From Amborella trichopoda (lineage: Eukaryota; Streptophyta; Magnoliopsida; Amborellales; Amborellaceae): a DNA stretch of 64,000 nt. Location of the stretch: positions 5,122,732 through 5,186,731 of the forward strand of contig NW_006499207.1 of NCBI RefSeq assembly GCF_000471905.2, written 5' to 3'. The number at the start of each line of letters is the position of its first letter. Position 1 is the first letter of the stretch. The notes beneath the pieces were generated by a model. The model was not told the DNA's origin. It was given only the letters and a program-made list of their open reading frames with translations, and made no database searches. This document shows, piece by piece, positions 1 through 11,869 of the stretch. The translations under genes were made by a program, and so were the position numbers.

Positions 1-113
1 ATAGAGACTGTTACATCTCAGCATTAGCCTTTTAAGAGAACAAATGTCATACTACAAGATCCACATGCTAGAAGTACAAAAATGCTCACTTTGCGAACAC
101 ATGAGGGCCTTAC

Positions 114-678
114 CATTGTTTAGAAAATGGGGCCGCCTAGCTAGGCACTGAAAGGGCCCTAGGCCTCATGCCTAGGCCTGGGCAGCTCTCCCTGGGTGCC
201 TGTACCTTGGTGCCCTCCTACGCCCGCCTAGGGTGGCACCCAGCGCCCAGGCATGGCCCCTTTTTTTTGAAATAAAGTAGCCCCTAAGTTCACTTCAGGT
301 CATTTTGATCGACAAAATATACTACAAAAGGGTGTTTGGGGTTTATTCTAAATGCCCAAAGTGAGAAAAAAATTAAAAAAATCTAAACCCAAGAAACACC
401 CCAAGTCGATTGATTTTGCAAATTTCCTTAAATAAAAAAAAAAAAGGAAATGAAGTTTGAAGAAGCATCCAAAACCATACCCTTTATTATTAGAATTTTT
501 TTAGGGTGCTAGTAAGGGTATTTGCATGAAAACATCAGTTGGAATACATATAAATACAACAAAATACAAAATTAACCCACATATCTGCATATATGGGTGC
601 TTGGACAGCACATACATGCATACCTAGCCGCTAGCGCCAGGCCAGCCGCCTAGGGGCCACAGTGTTTCTGAAACATTG
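114..678. mobile_element. Non-autonomous hAT MITE (GCCTAGGCG family)
   Basis: A 565-bp element with imperfect terminal inverted repeats: the left end reads CATTGTTTAGAAAATGGGGC and the reverse complement of the right end reads CAATGTTTCAGAAACACTG. It is flanked by 8-bp direct repeats, ggccttac at 106-113 and ggcctcac at 679-686 (one mismatch), the hAT target-site length. Both ends are rich in GCCTAGGC-type subterminal motifs and the middle is AT-rich with no coding capacity. The same terminus and motif set occurs on the two long hAT elements at 32727-36330 and 49337-52864, so this is probably a deletion derivative mobilised by that family. Confidence 0.75.
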
Positions 679-686
679 GGCCTCAC

Positions 687-2118
687 TATCCTGGAAAGAA
701 GAAAATGCAAAAGGGAACCCCTCTCAATACAGAATGACAACTTAAACTTTTATTCAGAAATGTTTCGTAACTAACTTCTACATTGAAAAAATAAAAGGAA
801 AAAAAACCTCCAGTTTCGTACAAAGCCATGAAGAAAAAAAAAAACGAAAGATGAGTCTTAGTGTGTATGTTGAGAATGAATTCCAGTAACAACAAAAAAT
901 TGTCTTGAGAAATTTTTAACAATTCAGTATTTCAAAGAACAATGAACCATTAAAAAAGTTTCACAGAACCTTGTTGCAAGTCTTTGACCAGGTATGAGCA
1001 ACCATTTAAGCATGAAGCAAGCTGACCACTCAACTTATGGATAAGCCATGCCATGAACAAAAAAAGTATAATGTAACCTAAAGGAAACTGCTCATGTGAA
1101 GATAACAATATGAGAAGACAAATTGGTTAGAAACATGAGCAGCATGAGCAATATTTGTTCCACGTCATGGTAAGATAACCACGTCAAAGTACAGAGGGCG
1201 AATACCAAGGCAGAGTAGTATTGGACATTAAGCTCAAGAAGGGTGTCAACCATATTGGAGTTTATCAACAAGTTTTTGAGAATATGAGATAATTTCCAGG
1301 GCATTGGGGGCATAGTTCTATTAGGTAACACTATCACCAATGGCATATTAAAAAAAATGTCCAACCCAAGAATGACATTAGAAGATAAGGATCCTTCATT
1401 CAGAAAGTAAAAACAAATCCTTAAAACTTCATTTCATAAATAACATCCCACTTGGGACAATGTTATCCACACAGATAATGACAAAACACAAGAGCTGTAG
1501 CACATAAAAAACAAAAGATCGACAGGAAGATATGCCTCAAAAAATTCTGCGATCATGTTCAAAATAGACTGAGTTGCACATTAAATTATTTACAATGCCA
1601 TATCTGTTAGTATACATTCATTAGCATTTGCAAAAGGTTTTGGAGGGCTAGCAGCACTTTGCTGACTTCAGTCATGAGGAACACTTTAAGATGTCATGAT
1701 TGATGATGCTATAACTTGTATCTTCAAAGTGTCAAGTGAACAAACCAGAACAGCCATAAAAGTCAAATTGACATGCTCACACATAGATCTGCACAAAGCT
1801 CCTTCCTATGCATGAGCATGCTATGTGCCATACAAGGGGCCACCCAGAATGGATGTTGATGGGGATATATACTCATATCCACAAAAGGAAACCAACATCA
1901 ATTAGGCTGTGCATTAACAAAGCTGCATGTATTCAGTGTTGTGGACAATCGTGGCAAGGCCCTTTATGCTGATGGCCGTCTCCCAGCAGATACGCATTAA
2001 AAGCTGCCAGGAGTTCCTTATTGCTCATAAGTGTTAAGAAGCTTATGCATCGCAATTATATAAAACAGCTCCCCTTTGTTTTGTCTAGTTTAACCACAAC
2101 ATGCAAGAACAGTAGTTT
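687..2118. other. Gene-free AT-rich stretch
   Basis: No ORF here resembles a known protein on either strand. The longest open frames, near 686-922 and 1092-1364 on the minus strand, are low-complexity translations without recognisable domains. I see no transposon termini or tandem repeats. It may be the distal 3' flank of the gene at 3776-6177 or old decayed repeat. Confidence 0.4.
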
Positions 2119-2395
2119 CATGCTGGCTGGACCGCATTTGTACAATATGCGGTCCAAAGGTATAAAGCATCCATCTTAAAGATGGATGCAAATAGGTGGT
2201 CCATCTAAAAAACAATTCTAACTAATGTCCTAAATGTTTTTTTAATATAATTATTATTTCTAGTTTCAATTTTTTTTTTTTCTTTTTTTCATATTCATAA
2301 TCTCCATGTTAAAGATTATATATTCTCTAAAAATTAGGATCAAATTATATTTATTGCCAAGCCTGCATTTCTACAATATGCGGGCTGGCCGCATG
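2119..2395. repeat. MITE copy 1 with CATGCTGGCTGG terminal repeats
   Basis: A 277-bp AT-rich element whose start (CATGCTGGCTGGACCGC, then a tract containing ACAATATGCGG) is the imperfect inverted repeat of its end (CAATATGCGGGCTGGCCGCATG). The interior (CCAAAGGTATAAAGCATCCATC and CATATTCATAATCTCCATG) recurs in the truncated copy at 5303-5515. I could not identify a target-site duplication, so the superfamily is open. Confidence 0.55.
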
Positions 2396-2409
2396 CTAAC
2401 CGCGTCCCA

Positions 2410-2493
2410 ACATGCAATAAGTGGATAGTAGCATAACAGTTCCCTTTTGTTTTGGCTAGTTCAACCATAACATGCAATAAGTGGATAGTAGCG
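2410..2493. repeat. 60-bp partial tandem duplication
   Basis: The segment starting acatgcaataagtggatagt at 2410 is repeated directly at 2470. The intervening part (cccttttgttttggctagtt) also resembles 2075-2095, so a short unit has duplicated locally. No coding content. Confidence 0.6.
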
Positions 2494-2495
2494 AT

Positions 2496-3775
2496 GCCTG
2501 TATGGAAGATCATGCTTTTATACTCAGTCTAATCTATAGGAACAGTCACTACTTTCTTTAAAATCAAACACGATTTTGTCATTAGCATATCTGTTCCTCT
2601 GGATAGGGCATTGCTTGAATTTGGGCTTTGTTGGGCTTTGGAACCCTATGTAGGAAGAATATAATGATTGGATGGAACCACTCAAAAAAAATTTAATGAT
2701 TAAGATTGATAGGTGGGCCAGGATCGACTTCTTTCTTCCTTTAGTTATGGATAGGTCCATTTCTAAGACAGCGGATGTAATTTACAAGATTGAACAACTA
2801 ACCATGGAGTTTTCTCATTGTTTGAGGCATATCATATTCAGTCACTGGCGCCAAATGCTTGCCTTGCAAGATATACAGACATGTCCTAAATGCTTGCCTT
2901 GCTAGATGTCTGGCTAGATGGCAGACATGTCCTAAATGCTTGTCTTGCTAGTGCAGCTCCGACTTGGGCAAAATAGGCTGCATCCCTGGCTAGGATGACC
3001 TTCTACTTTGATCTCTTCTATTTCATTGTTCTGCATTACTTGAAGGTTTATTTAATTTTGTTAAGTTCTTATACTACCTACTTAAGCTATACATAGAACA
3101 TAATACTGCACCAAAATCATTACTCTGGCAAGGTAGGAATATCCTTAAGTAATCTTTGTGGACGCCTCAAGTATGATAATTACATGGAGTAGATACCCAA
3201 CTCTAGGAGGATAATGCAGCAACTTCAGAAGTATAACTAAACACTTAAGAGTCTGCAAAAAGTCCTTTTGAGGGATAGCCAAAGCCTTAGAAGATTTTTT
3301 GAGGGATAGCCAAAGCCTTAGAAGATTACCCCTGAGTGTCAACCCATTGGGACCCAATTTACCTACTACTTTTGAGGGCCTACTATATTCTAATTACATC
3401 AAGGAGTCTCAATCAGTCCCTTTCCCAGCACTCCTGCCCAAGAGATCATCATTGTAGTGCACTAATGTCAGCAGTCAAGACCTGGAGCCCTTCTTGCCTT
3501 CCTGCGGGCATCCAAACCATAGTGGCTCTGTTCAGTTCTTCCCTTTCTAGGGGTGCAGCACCATTTGCCAGGCTAAACACACCTCACCCCCACTCCACTC
3601 CCAACAACTACAATTAAGCTTTCTAATTCAAATGATAAAGAAATAATAATTTAATACAATTTAACTTTAGAATAGTCATGCCGGAACTGATAAAAGGGGA
3701 TAATCCAATTCAATTTTTCTGGGGATAGCATTCTACAACTATATGCACTTTTTTTTTTTTGGTAATTAATCCTAC
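2496..3775. other. Gene-free stretch downstream of the DUF3593-like gene, with local duplications
   Basis: No recognisable protein-coding sequence. Two local duplications are visible: a unit containing ATGTCCTAAATGCTTGCCTTGC repeated around 2850-2950 with slight changes, and a 31-bp direct repeat (GAGGGATAGCCAAAGCCTTAG) at about 3266-3296 and 3297-3327. The part just left of 3776 should contain the 3' UTR and polyadenylation site of the minus-strand gene; I could not pick a convincing AATAAA on that strand. Confidence 0.45.
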
Positions 3776-3969
3776 CTATAAAGTTGTTTGCTTCTCCTCT
3801 TTGACATCAGATTGAAGTACAGACTCGGTGCATTTTTTTCCATCCTTAGATTTTCTCAATGCGCCTCTTAACCCCAGCACAATGAACAAATTTGTAAGTG
3901 TGAGCAGTGATTCAGCACTCCCATGTAGCCAATCGACATTCGACAGTGAAGTCCCATAATGCAATTTTG
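3776..3969 (-). CDS. DUF3593-like gene, coding exon 3
   Basis: 194 nt from an acceptor (ATTGCAG ending at 3970) to a TAA-type stop at 3776-3778. It encodes the conserved KLHYGTSLSNVDWLHG block, the third hydrophobic segment and a Lys/Glu-rich soluble tail ending KEEKQTTL. Confidence 0.8.
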
Positions 3970-6177
3970 CTGCAATGGTACAAACATGAGTTGTATCTTT
4001 TTCCATTGTTAACATAACATGAGAGACATCATGCTATAAACATTTGCAATAGTTTTTACAATGATTCTCTGAAATTATCAAATGATCATGCTTCTATGAA
4101 ATTTAAATCAAACAGACTTACCATAGATTCCAGCTGGTACTGTATGAGCGACATGAGATACCAGGCACAAAAATGGGGGAAAAAAAAGAAAATAGTTAGC
4201 AATAAATACAAGGAAACCCACAAATTAAATAGGTAGAAGAGAAATTTTTATTATATTTTTCTTAGAATGAAAAATAAACAAGGGTGTGAAATTTGGAACT
4301 AAATCATTGAACCAAAGAGCTCCATATCCATAGACTAGATCACTAGATGATGCTTTATGCACACAAATGATTAATATGAAAGAATGTGTTATGAAAACAT
4401 GTCTCAATAGAAATGTAGGGGATGGTATGTATAAATGTGCTTTATTGCCATCTCTTAATCTATCTTTAAAAATCATTTAGTTTGTTCGGAGTGAATTTCA
4501 TTTTCATAAATTAGCGGACTTCTAAAATTAATCGGTGCTGGTTTCTTTGTGATTCAGAAAATAGTGTAAAGTCCTACTTGGAGCAAACTAAGCAATTGTT
4601 TAATGTTCATTCATCCAGAAGGTCAACGTTTTTCAATGCTCCATTCATACACAAGGATTTAGCTTGGATTCCATGTCAATCATATGCTTTTGTATAGATT
4701 GAAAAAATTTAAAACTTCAATCTCTATGTATTGAGTTTAAAGAATATGCACACCTTAGCTTCAGAGCTGCAAAATTCTACGAAAGACGAGAAATCCACTT
4801 TAAAAGGTCAAAGAATAAATATAACATTTGTGAGAGAAAAAGTTACTTTATCTCCAATGAAGTGCCGACGGTAAAAATCCCAATGGCTTCATCAGAAATT
4901 TCAAGCTCTTGCTAACATCCCAATAACTTAAGTAGCACATTTTCCTAAAAAGGAAAAGGAAAAACAGAGAGCCTTATAGTGCAGCAAAATTTTCAGAAGT
5001 TTCAAATTCCAAGAATATTCTCAACAAGCCACTGAATGTTACAAAAAGAGAACATCTCTTTCGCGCTTTTCATACTCAGGATATTCAATAAATTCCAAGC
5101 TTCAGGAAAACGCTAGAGTTCAAAACCAGAATTCCATTTTTCTGAAAAGCTCTACATTTCCAAAAACAATGAACTGGATTTTCTGGGCTGTCTGGATTAT
5201 GAATCCAATACTCTCTGTAACTTTACAAACAAGTGAGTTCAAATTTTTTTGAAGCTTCAATAACTTAGAATTTCATCGAATATAGTTATAGGAAATTTTT
5301 TTCATGTGGCTGGAACCGCCTTTCCAGATTTGCTGTCCCCAAGGTATAAAGCATCCATCTTTAGGTGGTCCATCAAAAAATAATTGGTCCAAATGTTTTC
5401 TTAATAGAATTATTATTTTTAATTTTTAAATTTATTTATTTTTTCATATTCATGATCTCCATGTTAGAGATTACATGTCCTTAAAAATTAGGTCCAAAAT
5501 ACATCTCAAAAATAGATTTTTTAAGAGGTGAGGTTCTTCAGATTCACACATAAGTTGGATCATCCCCCTAAAAACAACATAAAACAAATGCAAATTCCTA
5601 CATGAACTGAAATTCAGAAAAAATTAAAAAGGACAAAACGCACATCTATTTATTGAAAATAATAATAATGCTAGTTCAATCCTCACTGAAAATTCCGAAT
5701 AAGTAATGAAAATCACGAAATTGCTTCCAAAAACTCTATCAGGAGTAAAATTCTGAGCTGACTAATCTCATCTCATATTACAAGAAACCCACGACAGAAA
5801 AAATAAATAAATAAATAGAACCAATACTTACTTGTAGCTCCCACAAATGCCAGTAGAAAGTAGAAACCAAAGAGGGTTAGCTTGGGAGAAGAATTTGACT
5901 TGGTGATAAAATAAAGAAAACCAATATATGGAAACAGGGAAGCTGCAAATAACTGAGAAGCTATGCTCTGAGAATCAATGGTGGGTGCCCATGGATCCAC
6001 TGGTAAAATTCCACAAATAATAGAAAGAGAATAGTTGGTGGACATTGGGTTTTTTCTCTCCTTCTTATCCACAAGAGATTTTCGAGAAAAGCCTAGAAAC
6101 CGCTCTCTCGAAAATTGGGAGAGCTGAGTAGTGGAGCAGAGAGTGGGAGGGGGAAAGAGAGAAGCAATGGCCGTCAT
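3776..6177 (-). CDS. DUF3593-like chloroplast membrane protein, three coding exons
   Basis: Joining 6177-5832, 4139-4122 and 3969-3776 on the minus strand gives 186 codons including the stop (185 residues). The first ~60 residues are rich in Ser, Thr, Arg and Pro and lack acidic clusters until KKERKNP, as in a plastid transit peptide. Three hydrophobic segments follow: about residues 72-92 (SLFPYIGFLYFITKS), 99-121 (LTLFGFYFLLAFVGATIPAG) and 140-155. The block HYGTSLSNVDWLHG...AESLLTLTNLFIVLGLR matches what I know of plant and cyanobacterial DUF3593 proteins. Function is uncharacterised; plastid membrane location is inference. All splice sites are GT-AG and reading phase is preserved. Start chosen at 6177 because it is the first ATG of the open frame and places the transit-like region at the N-terminus. 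Confidence 0.8.
4122..4139 (-). CDS. DUF3593-like gene, 18-nt microexon 2
   Basis: Minus-strand sequence TACCAGCTGGAATCTATG is preceded by an AG acceptor (4141-4140) and followed by GTAAGT (4121-4116). With the A carried over from exon 1 and CA from exon 3 it encodes IPAGIYA, which exactly bridges FVGAT and KLHYGTSL. Without it the frame would be kept but six residues of the conserved core lost. Introns are 1692 bp upstream and 152 bp downstream. Confidence 0.75.
5303..5515. repeat. MITE copy 2 in intron 1 of the DUF3593-like gene
   Basis: Homologous to 2119-2350: it shares the start CATGTGGCTGGAACCGCC, the block AAGGTATAAAGCATCCATCTT, the motif CATATTCATGATCTCCATG and the end TTAAAAATTAGGTCC. 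The right terminal repeat seen in copy 1 is missing. It lies within the 1692-bp intron. Confidence 0.6.
5832..6177 (-). CDS. DUF3593-like gene, coding exon 1
   Basis: 346 nt, from ATG to a GTAAGT donor at 5831-5826. It encodes residues 1-115 plus the first base of codon 116, covering the transit-like N-terminus and the first two hydrophobic segments. Read-through past the donor would give SKYWF..., unlike the conserved IPAGIYAK that splicing restores. Confidence 0.8.
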
Positions 6178-6776
6178 TTTGGATATTCTCCTGCGGATTT
6201 AATGGCACCAATAAGCGGGCTTTGTTGCAAAGGAGGCACGGAGGACTTGCACCATGGAATACCAGAAGCCAAAAGATAGTATACTCCCGCGGGAGTAGAT
6301 TGCACATCTTACTCTTTCATTATCCAACCTTGTTACCCACGTAAACTCTGTCTCTCCCTCTATCTCTCTCTAAGTTTCATGGCTCATGTGATGAATAATT
6401 GTAGTTTCTGGTGAGCTAGTTTCTTGAATTCAAGAACCCCATGCCTTGTTTTGAGCTCTCTTTACTCTCTATTCTCCTCTCTCTCTCTTACACATTTTTT
6501 TCATGAAAAAGTAGTTGATTGTTGGGTCGTCCCATTTGGTTCTTACTTTTATGCAATGTTTCTTGTAAGAAGAGAGGTGGCATCCATTTATCCCACTCTT
6601 ATTTCACCCCTACCCCTGAGTAATGTTGAAGATGTTCATGCCATGAAATTGGAGGCAAATTGGCAAAGCAATCGTTATTTGGATGGACAAGGCAGCCCTT
6701 TTAAAGTTACAGTCATTGATGGCCATCTATAATCTCTAAATTCTATAGAGAATGGATGATGTGGTTTTTTCTTTTT

Positions 6777-6808
<32 letters not shown>

Positions 6809-7189
6809 GGCTAATTTGGAATAGATGATTGTAATGAGCTCCTTATTGGTCTTTTTCTTGACATACAGATGTAATTCCTTATGTGACTTTTTCTTAAGTA
6901 GTGATATGCATGATCAAGGCTTTGTTGGTCTCCCCCTTGCTCTTCCTCTGTTTCTTCTTTTTCATGTATGAGGATAAAAAGATAGAAGCGAATAAAGCAA
7001 ACCAAAAAAAAGAAAATAAGAGAAAAAGCAAAGAGAAAATATATTGGAATAATTCGAGGCAAAGAGAATAAATGGCGATAGCGAAGGAGAAGGGACCGAT
7101 AAAGTTCCTGTATTTACAGTGGATGGTGATGTGATCAAAGAGACCATAAAGTGTACATCTTTTCTGGTTGTTCCATCAATGATTTTTTG
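6178..7189. other. Upstream region of the DUF3593-like gene
   Basis: This stretch should hold the minus-strand promoter. It carries a pyrimidine-rich CTCTCT tract near 6345-6370, another near 6460-6490, and a poly-T run at about 6777-6805. No clear TATA box or known regulatory site can be assigned. An open frame at 6424-6732 on the plus strand has no recognisable similarity. Confidence 0.35.
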
Positions 7190-10100
7190 GATTAGGTGAT
7201 TGGGCTAAGGGAGCATGGAACTTGAACAATGAGCCGTCTGTGTTTTTGGTCTTCGAGATGTGGCTGATGTCAAGAGCGCTATTGATTAGAAGATTTGGAG
7301 GGTGAGGAAAGCTTTTTACAACGGAACCTTGGACAAGTAGTTTGCATGGGTCTTTTATTTCGAAGAGTGCTTTCTGGTTTGGTGAACAGTAGAGTGACAG
7401 GTGGCCTTCTACTCTGTATCATAGTCTAGGGGCAATCCATCAAGATCATAACTTACTGATAAATGGTTGGATGGGCTATGTGAGGGGCCAGAATAAGAAT
7501 TATCACTGAAGCTATCAGGTGGTCTTTCAAGCGGTGGAGGATGGTAGCAAGCCATATATATAGTTGGTGTAGAAGGGCAGCACTTTGGGGAGTCTCAACT
7601 GTTTTGGATGATTCCTTTACATGATTGGAACTTGAGAGTATTCCAGCATCTAGCTAACATATGTAGTGGTTATTTGGATGTTGGCTAGGCTGCTCTGAAA
7701 GGATCTAATTTGCCTTTTGTAAAGGTTAGAGTCAATTAAAACGACTACTCACATTCACCTAAGAAGATCAGACTTAGGGTTAATTTAGAGGACTTTATTA
7801 TTGATATTATGTTCGAGAGATTAAAAGTTAGCTCACCATAGGGGATGGTGCCCACTACGGGCAAAGTGGCTTAGAGCAATAGTCTTGGTGAAGAGAGGTG
7901 GAAGGTAGCATGCAAAAGATGTGCCTACAAATAAGTCCATCACCTCTCAAGATGTAGTACATGGAGCAAAAGCAAAGGTTAGCCATGGATCGAGCATCAA
8001 GCCCCAAATCTTCTAAGGACGGCACAACACGTGGACGAATAGCTATGGAGAACTCAACTAAGTTAGATAATGTGAATCCTATTTTGATATTTAAAAGGAT
8101 TTGGTTACCGATTAAACAGAAAGTACATCAGGGTGTGACCGTTTTATCCAGTTCCTTAGGGATATTTGAATCAAATTGTAATTGTGATCATTTGGGTTCT
8201 TTATCGGTTAATTTTGATAAAGAAATTTTAGGGGAGAGTTATGAGAATTTATTTTTGATAAGGATAGAGGCGTCTTGGTAAGGAATTTGAAAAGGCAGGT
8301 AGGAGAGGATATCAATGTAACTGGTCAATCTAAGGAGGCTTCTTTGGTTCAATATGACGGTGGGGTGGGGCCATCTATTAAATGAGCGGGATTTTGGAGA
8401 AGAGAAGATATATAAAGTAGGTCTTGTGGGGAGAGAAAATGCTCTTTTAAGTGCATTAATAAGGAGCCTATTTAAGCAAGGTCACCATCTAAAAATAGAG
8501 AGAGCCATTTTTTTAGTTCAAATTCTTCTCAAGTTTGATAGGCTATATTTCTTAAAATTCTTTGCCTTTTGGTTTTGCTAATGTGCGTGAGCGTTACCTT
8601 CCCTTTAGAAAGTAGCTCACAAGAAAGTCCAGGCTCAAGTCGTCCCTAGGGTGCCTCCAGAGGAACAGGGTCTGCCAATTATTGTGCTTGATCATGTGGA
8701 AGATTTTTCGAGTGACACGGGTCTTGGGGCTGAGTCTATAACAATCTCTTATTATGAAAACTTGAAGATGTGTTGTAAATAAGAGGTTGATTTTTGTAAC
8801 ACTTCAATATGTGATCCCACCAGTCCCTAGTCAGAAGGAAGACATTGACTGAAAGGAATCAGAGTGAAACTGGGTTGCATTCTTTGGTGGAAAGTTAATT
8901 GGAAAGTATTAATGATGGTAATAATGAATTTGAGAAAATGTCTATCAAGATGGAGTTAATCTTTGACAATCACCTTGCTCAGGTTATGGAAGTCCTTTGG
9001 GAGCATATCCAGGCATCAAAGAAAGAGGAAAAAGGGAAGGATGATGTACTAAAAGAATAGGTAGATGGTGGTAAGACTAAACATTAAGGAAAGACTGAGG
9101 TGATGAAGCTTACTCACTCGTCTTCAAGGATTGCTGCAAGAAGGGCAGCTAGAGTAAGTGTGGGGATCATGATTCTCAATGATGACAGTGAAAGAGAGGA
9201 GGAAGATGAAGATAGTTCCATATCTGCAAGTGAGGGGAATATCGTTAGATATGGATCCACTTCAGGTACCCATGAAGATCGTTAGTTGGAAGGTGAGGGG
9301 CTTGGGATATATCTGTAGAAAAGAAGTCCGTTTTTGGTGAAAAAATAAGGACCTGATGTCACTTAGTTGTAGGAGATGAAGCTCCCAAGTCTGTCTGTAA
9401 GGGGTGTTATGGAAGTTTAGAGATCGAGGTATGTTGGCTATGTGGGTTTAGATGTTTTAGGATCTTCAAGAGTGTTGTGGGTAGTGTGGGATACTAGTAG
9501 TTAAACTATGTTAATGTAATAGTCAAAGACAAAACATTCGTTGTTATTTCTTTGGGTCTATATACAATCCCCTGAATGTTTACATGCTTGAAAAACTTAT
9601 TTTTTCAGGAAAACACTGACATTGTTCTGGAATTAAATCTTCCTTGGCGCATAAGTTGTGATTTTAATAGTATAAGATGGCCGAAAGAAATTCCTCTCAC
9701 ATTCCTTGTAACAAATTCATTTTGTGTCATGGGTGGTGAATGGTGCTTTCTTTACATGGTCGAGCAATGGCTTAATTATGAGTAAGTTGGATCAATTTTT
9801 AGTCTCAAGTGATTGGGAAGAACATTTTTCGTTGGTGCGTGTTAATGCATTGCCAAAACTATTTTCAGATCACATTCGAATATTGTTGTAAATTGATATG
9901 GTAGTAATGGGCGTAAACCTTTTTATATGGAGATTTATTAGTTGGAGGAAAGGGAATTGCTTGAAACAATACAATTGCTTATGGATGGTTTGGGTTTAGA
10001 GTACATAATAAATTGTTCAAAGCAAAGTACAAATTGCTTGACTGGAAGAAGGAAAATAAATATTACATCAAGCAGAAAAATGAAGAAACTGTGTTTGAGA

Positions 10101-10930
10101 ATACAAGCCATATACCAACAGGTGCAGAAAAGTGGTATTATTTCTTAAGACTTGAAAGTCTAGAGATTGCACATGATAAATTCATTATCAATAGTTAAAT
10201 TGCTTAATGATGGGGATGTCAATCGTAAGTTCTTTCATTCTATAGCCAATACGTGACTGAGATAAAATGATATTTTTTGGCTTTGTTTCTTGTGCTATTG
10301 ATAAGGGTGATCAGAAAGCATGGAAGATGGAATTCATCAAATGTTTTTAAAAAGCCTTTTGAGTGAGCTGCAATTTAGGGTAAAAATGGAAGTAGTGCCT
10401 TTTAAGAAGTTGCCTGAGGAGATTGGTAGGGATTTGGAGAAATTGGTAAGTGAAGGGGAATTGAACAAGGTGGTATTCCTTTTACTAGGGGATAAGAAGC
10501 TAGCTCCTAATGGCTTCCTATTGGTGTTCTTCCAAAGGTTTAGGAATTTGGTTAGAGATGATATTTTGATGATTGTACTAAAGTTCTTTGAAAGGGGGAT
10601 TTTGAATAAGGGAATTAATGCTACTTACATTGCTCTCATTCCTAAGAAAACCTCCATAACAGGTATCAATAATGTTCACCCTACTAGCCAACTTACTAGT
10701 CTCTATAAATTTATTTCCAAATTTGTACAATGAGGTAAAACAAGGTGCTCGCTCTCATTATTAGGGCCCTCAATATGTATTTATTCATAGTAGAATGACC
10801 ACAGATGGAGTTTTGATCGCTCAAGAATGCATTCATTCAAGGGTAGAGAGTGGGTAACCTGGATTAATGATTAAACTTGAGAGGGAAAAAGCATATGACT
10901 TGGTGGAATGGGAGGTAATTTATTAAGCTG
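7190..10930 (+). mobile_element. Degraded L1-type LINE, 3' truncated
   Basis: A plus-strand non-LTR retrotransposon relic. About 7500-7760 resembles plant L1 ORF1: WNLRVFQHLANICSGYLDVG matches the usual core of that protein. An acidic Ser-rich linker follows, then the endonuclease start at 9271 (MKIVSWKVRGLG), its C-terminal part at about 9736-9895 (SKLDQFLVSSDW and SDHIRI), and reverse transcriptase at 10320-10920 (ATYIALIPKK, TTDGVLIAQEC, KLEREKAYDLVEWE). Stops and frameshifts occur throughout, and similarity stops near 10930, before the catalytic YADD block, so the copy is dead. Confidence 0.75.
9271..10920 (+). pseudogene. L1 ORF2 relic (endonuclease and N-terminal RT)
   Basis: Only pieces of ORF2 remain readable, in shifting frames. 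The endonuclease opens with MKIVSWKVRGLG (known consensus MKIISWNVRGLG). Its SDH-type active-site motif survives as SDHIRI. RT blocks resemble the segments that precede the YADD box, with VLIAQEC for the usual VLIANE and EREKAYDLVEW for DFEKAYDxVxW. The YADD box, zinc finger and any RNase H domain are absent. The known role is target-primed reverse transcription; this copy cannot perform it. Confidence 0.7.
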
Positions 10931-11365
10931 GTCATGGAGAAAGCATATGCATTTATACTCGAAAATGCAGGCAAGGGACTTCACCCGTCGTGGTTTCAGG
11001 TGCAAATAAATCAATGAGTTGGAAGAGTATGGGTCCTGTCAAATTACGTTCCGAGTGAGAATCTAGTCACAAGACCTTAGCCCTCTTGGACAACTAGCAA
11101 ATCTAGCTTCCCTCCTATTTCAACCTTGGAACTCAACCAGAAAACTTTCGAAAAGGGGTTAGGAAATAAAAGGAAGGTTTTTGGAAAACAGGTTTAGAAA
11201 AAGGGCAAGAGAAGAAAACCACAAATAAACGATAAACTAGGAAAATAGAAATACACAGGAGTAAAGAATCTAACTATAAAATACAAGAGAAATAAGAAAG
11301 CAAAAAGAATGGAGATCACAAGGCCTGAGCTACTCTCTAAACTAAACATGCATAGCATAAAATGG

Positions 11366-11399
<34 letters not shown>

Positions 11400-11869
11400 T
11401 AGTATTAAAGAAATGAGAGTGAATATGAAGGAGAAAAGGAAGAGATCCTTGTCGATGAGACAAGGAGATATGAGTATACGATGAGAATAGAAATGACATT
11501 ACAACATGAGAGAATAAAATGAGAGAAAGATGAAAGAAAACTAATACTAATAAACAACTGCAATAGTCAGAAAGATAAATATAAAAGAGAAATATAAGGA
11601 AAGAGTGTTAGTGAGAGTACCAAGATGAGAGAGATGACGAGAAATGGAGAATGAGACATGAGAAAGGGAAAGAGGAATAGATGGAGATGGATCAATAATA
11701 AAAGATGATAAATGAGGTAAGAAAGATACATATAACAAGAAGAAGATAAAAGAATCTAAACTATTGAACAAAATATAAGGGGAATAAACTAAATAGCTAT
11801 AAGAGAGAAAGGAAAAAGAGAAAAAAATATGCTCTAAAAATGAGCCAAAAAAAAGGGTTCTCGATTATA
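10931..11869. repeat. Purine-rich stretch with GA microsatellite
   Basis: From about 11160 to 11865 the plus strand is dominated by A and G (units such as GAGAGAAAGAGA, with a GA run at about 11366-11398). Complementary Ser/Phe/Leu-rich open frames on the minus strand are composition artefacts. The block abuts the Tat pol relic and may be non-coding sequence of that element, but I cannot show this. Confidence 0.45.

Noticed and set aside
1920..2010. Short plus-strand text VVDNRGKALYADGRLPADTH that looks protein-like
   Set aside because: No flanking splice sites or neighbouring exons could be assigned and the family is not recognised.
6424..6732. 102-codon plus-strand open frame upstream of the DUF3593-like gene
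   Set aside because: No recognisable similarity, and a low-complexity N-terminal translation of a CT-rich tract; kept only as part of the upstream region.
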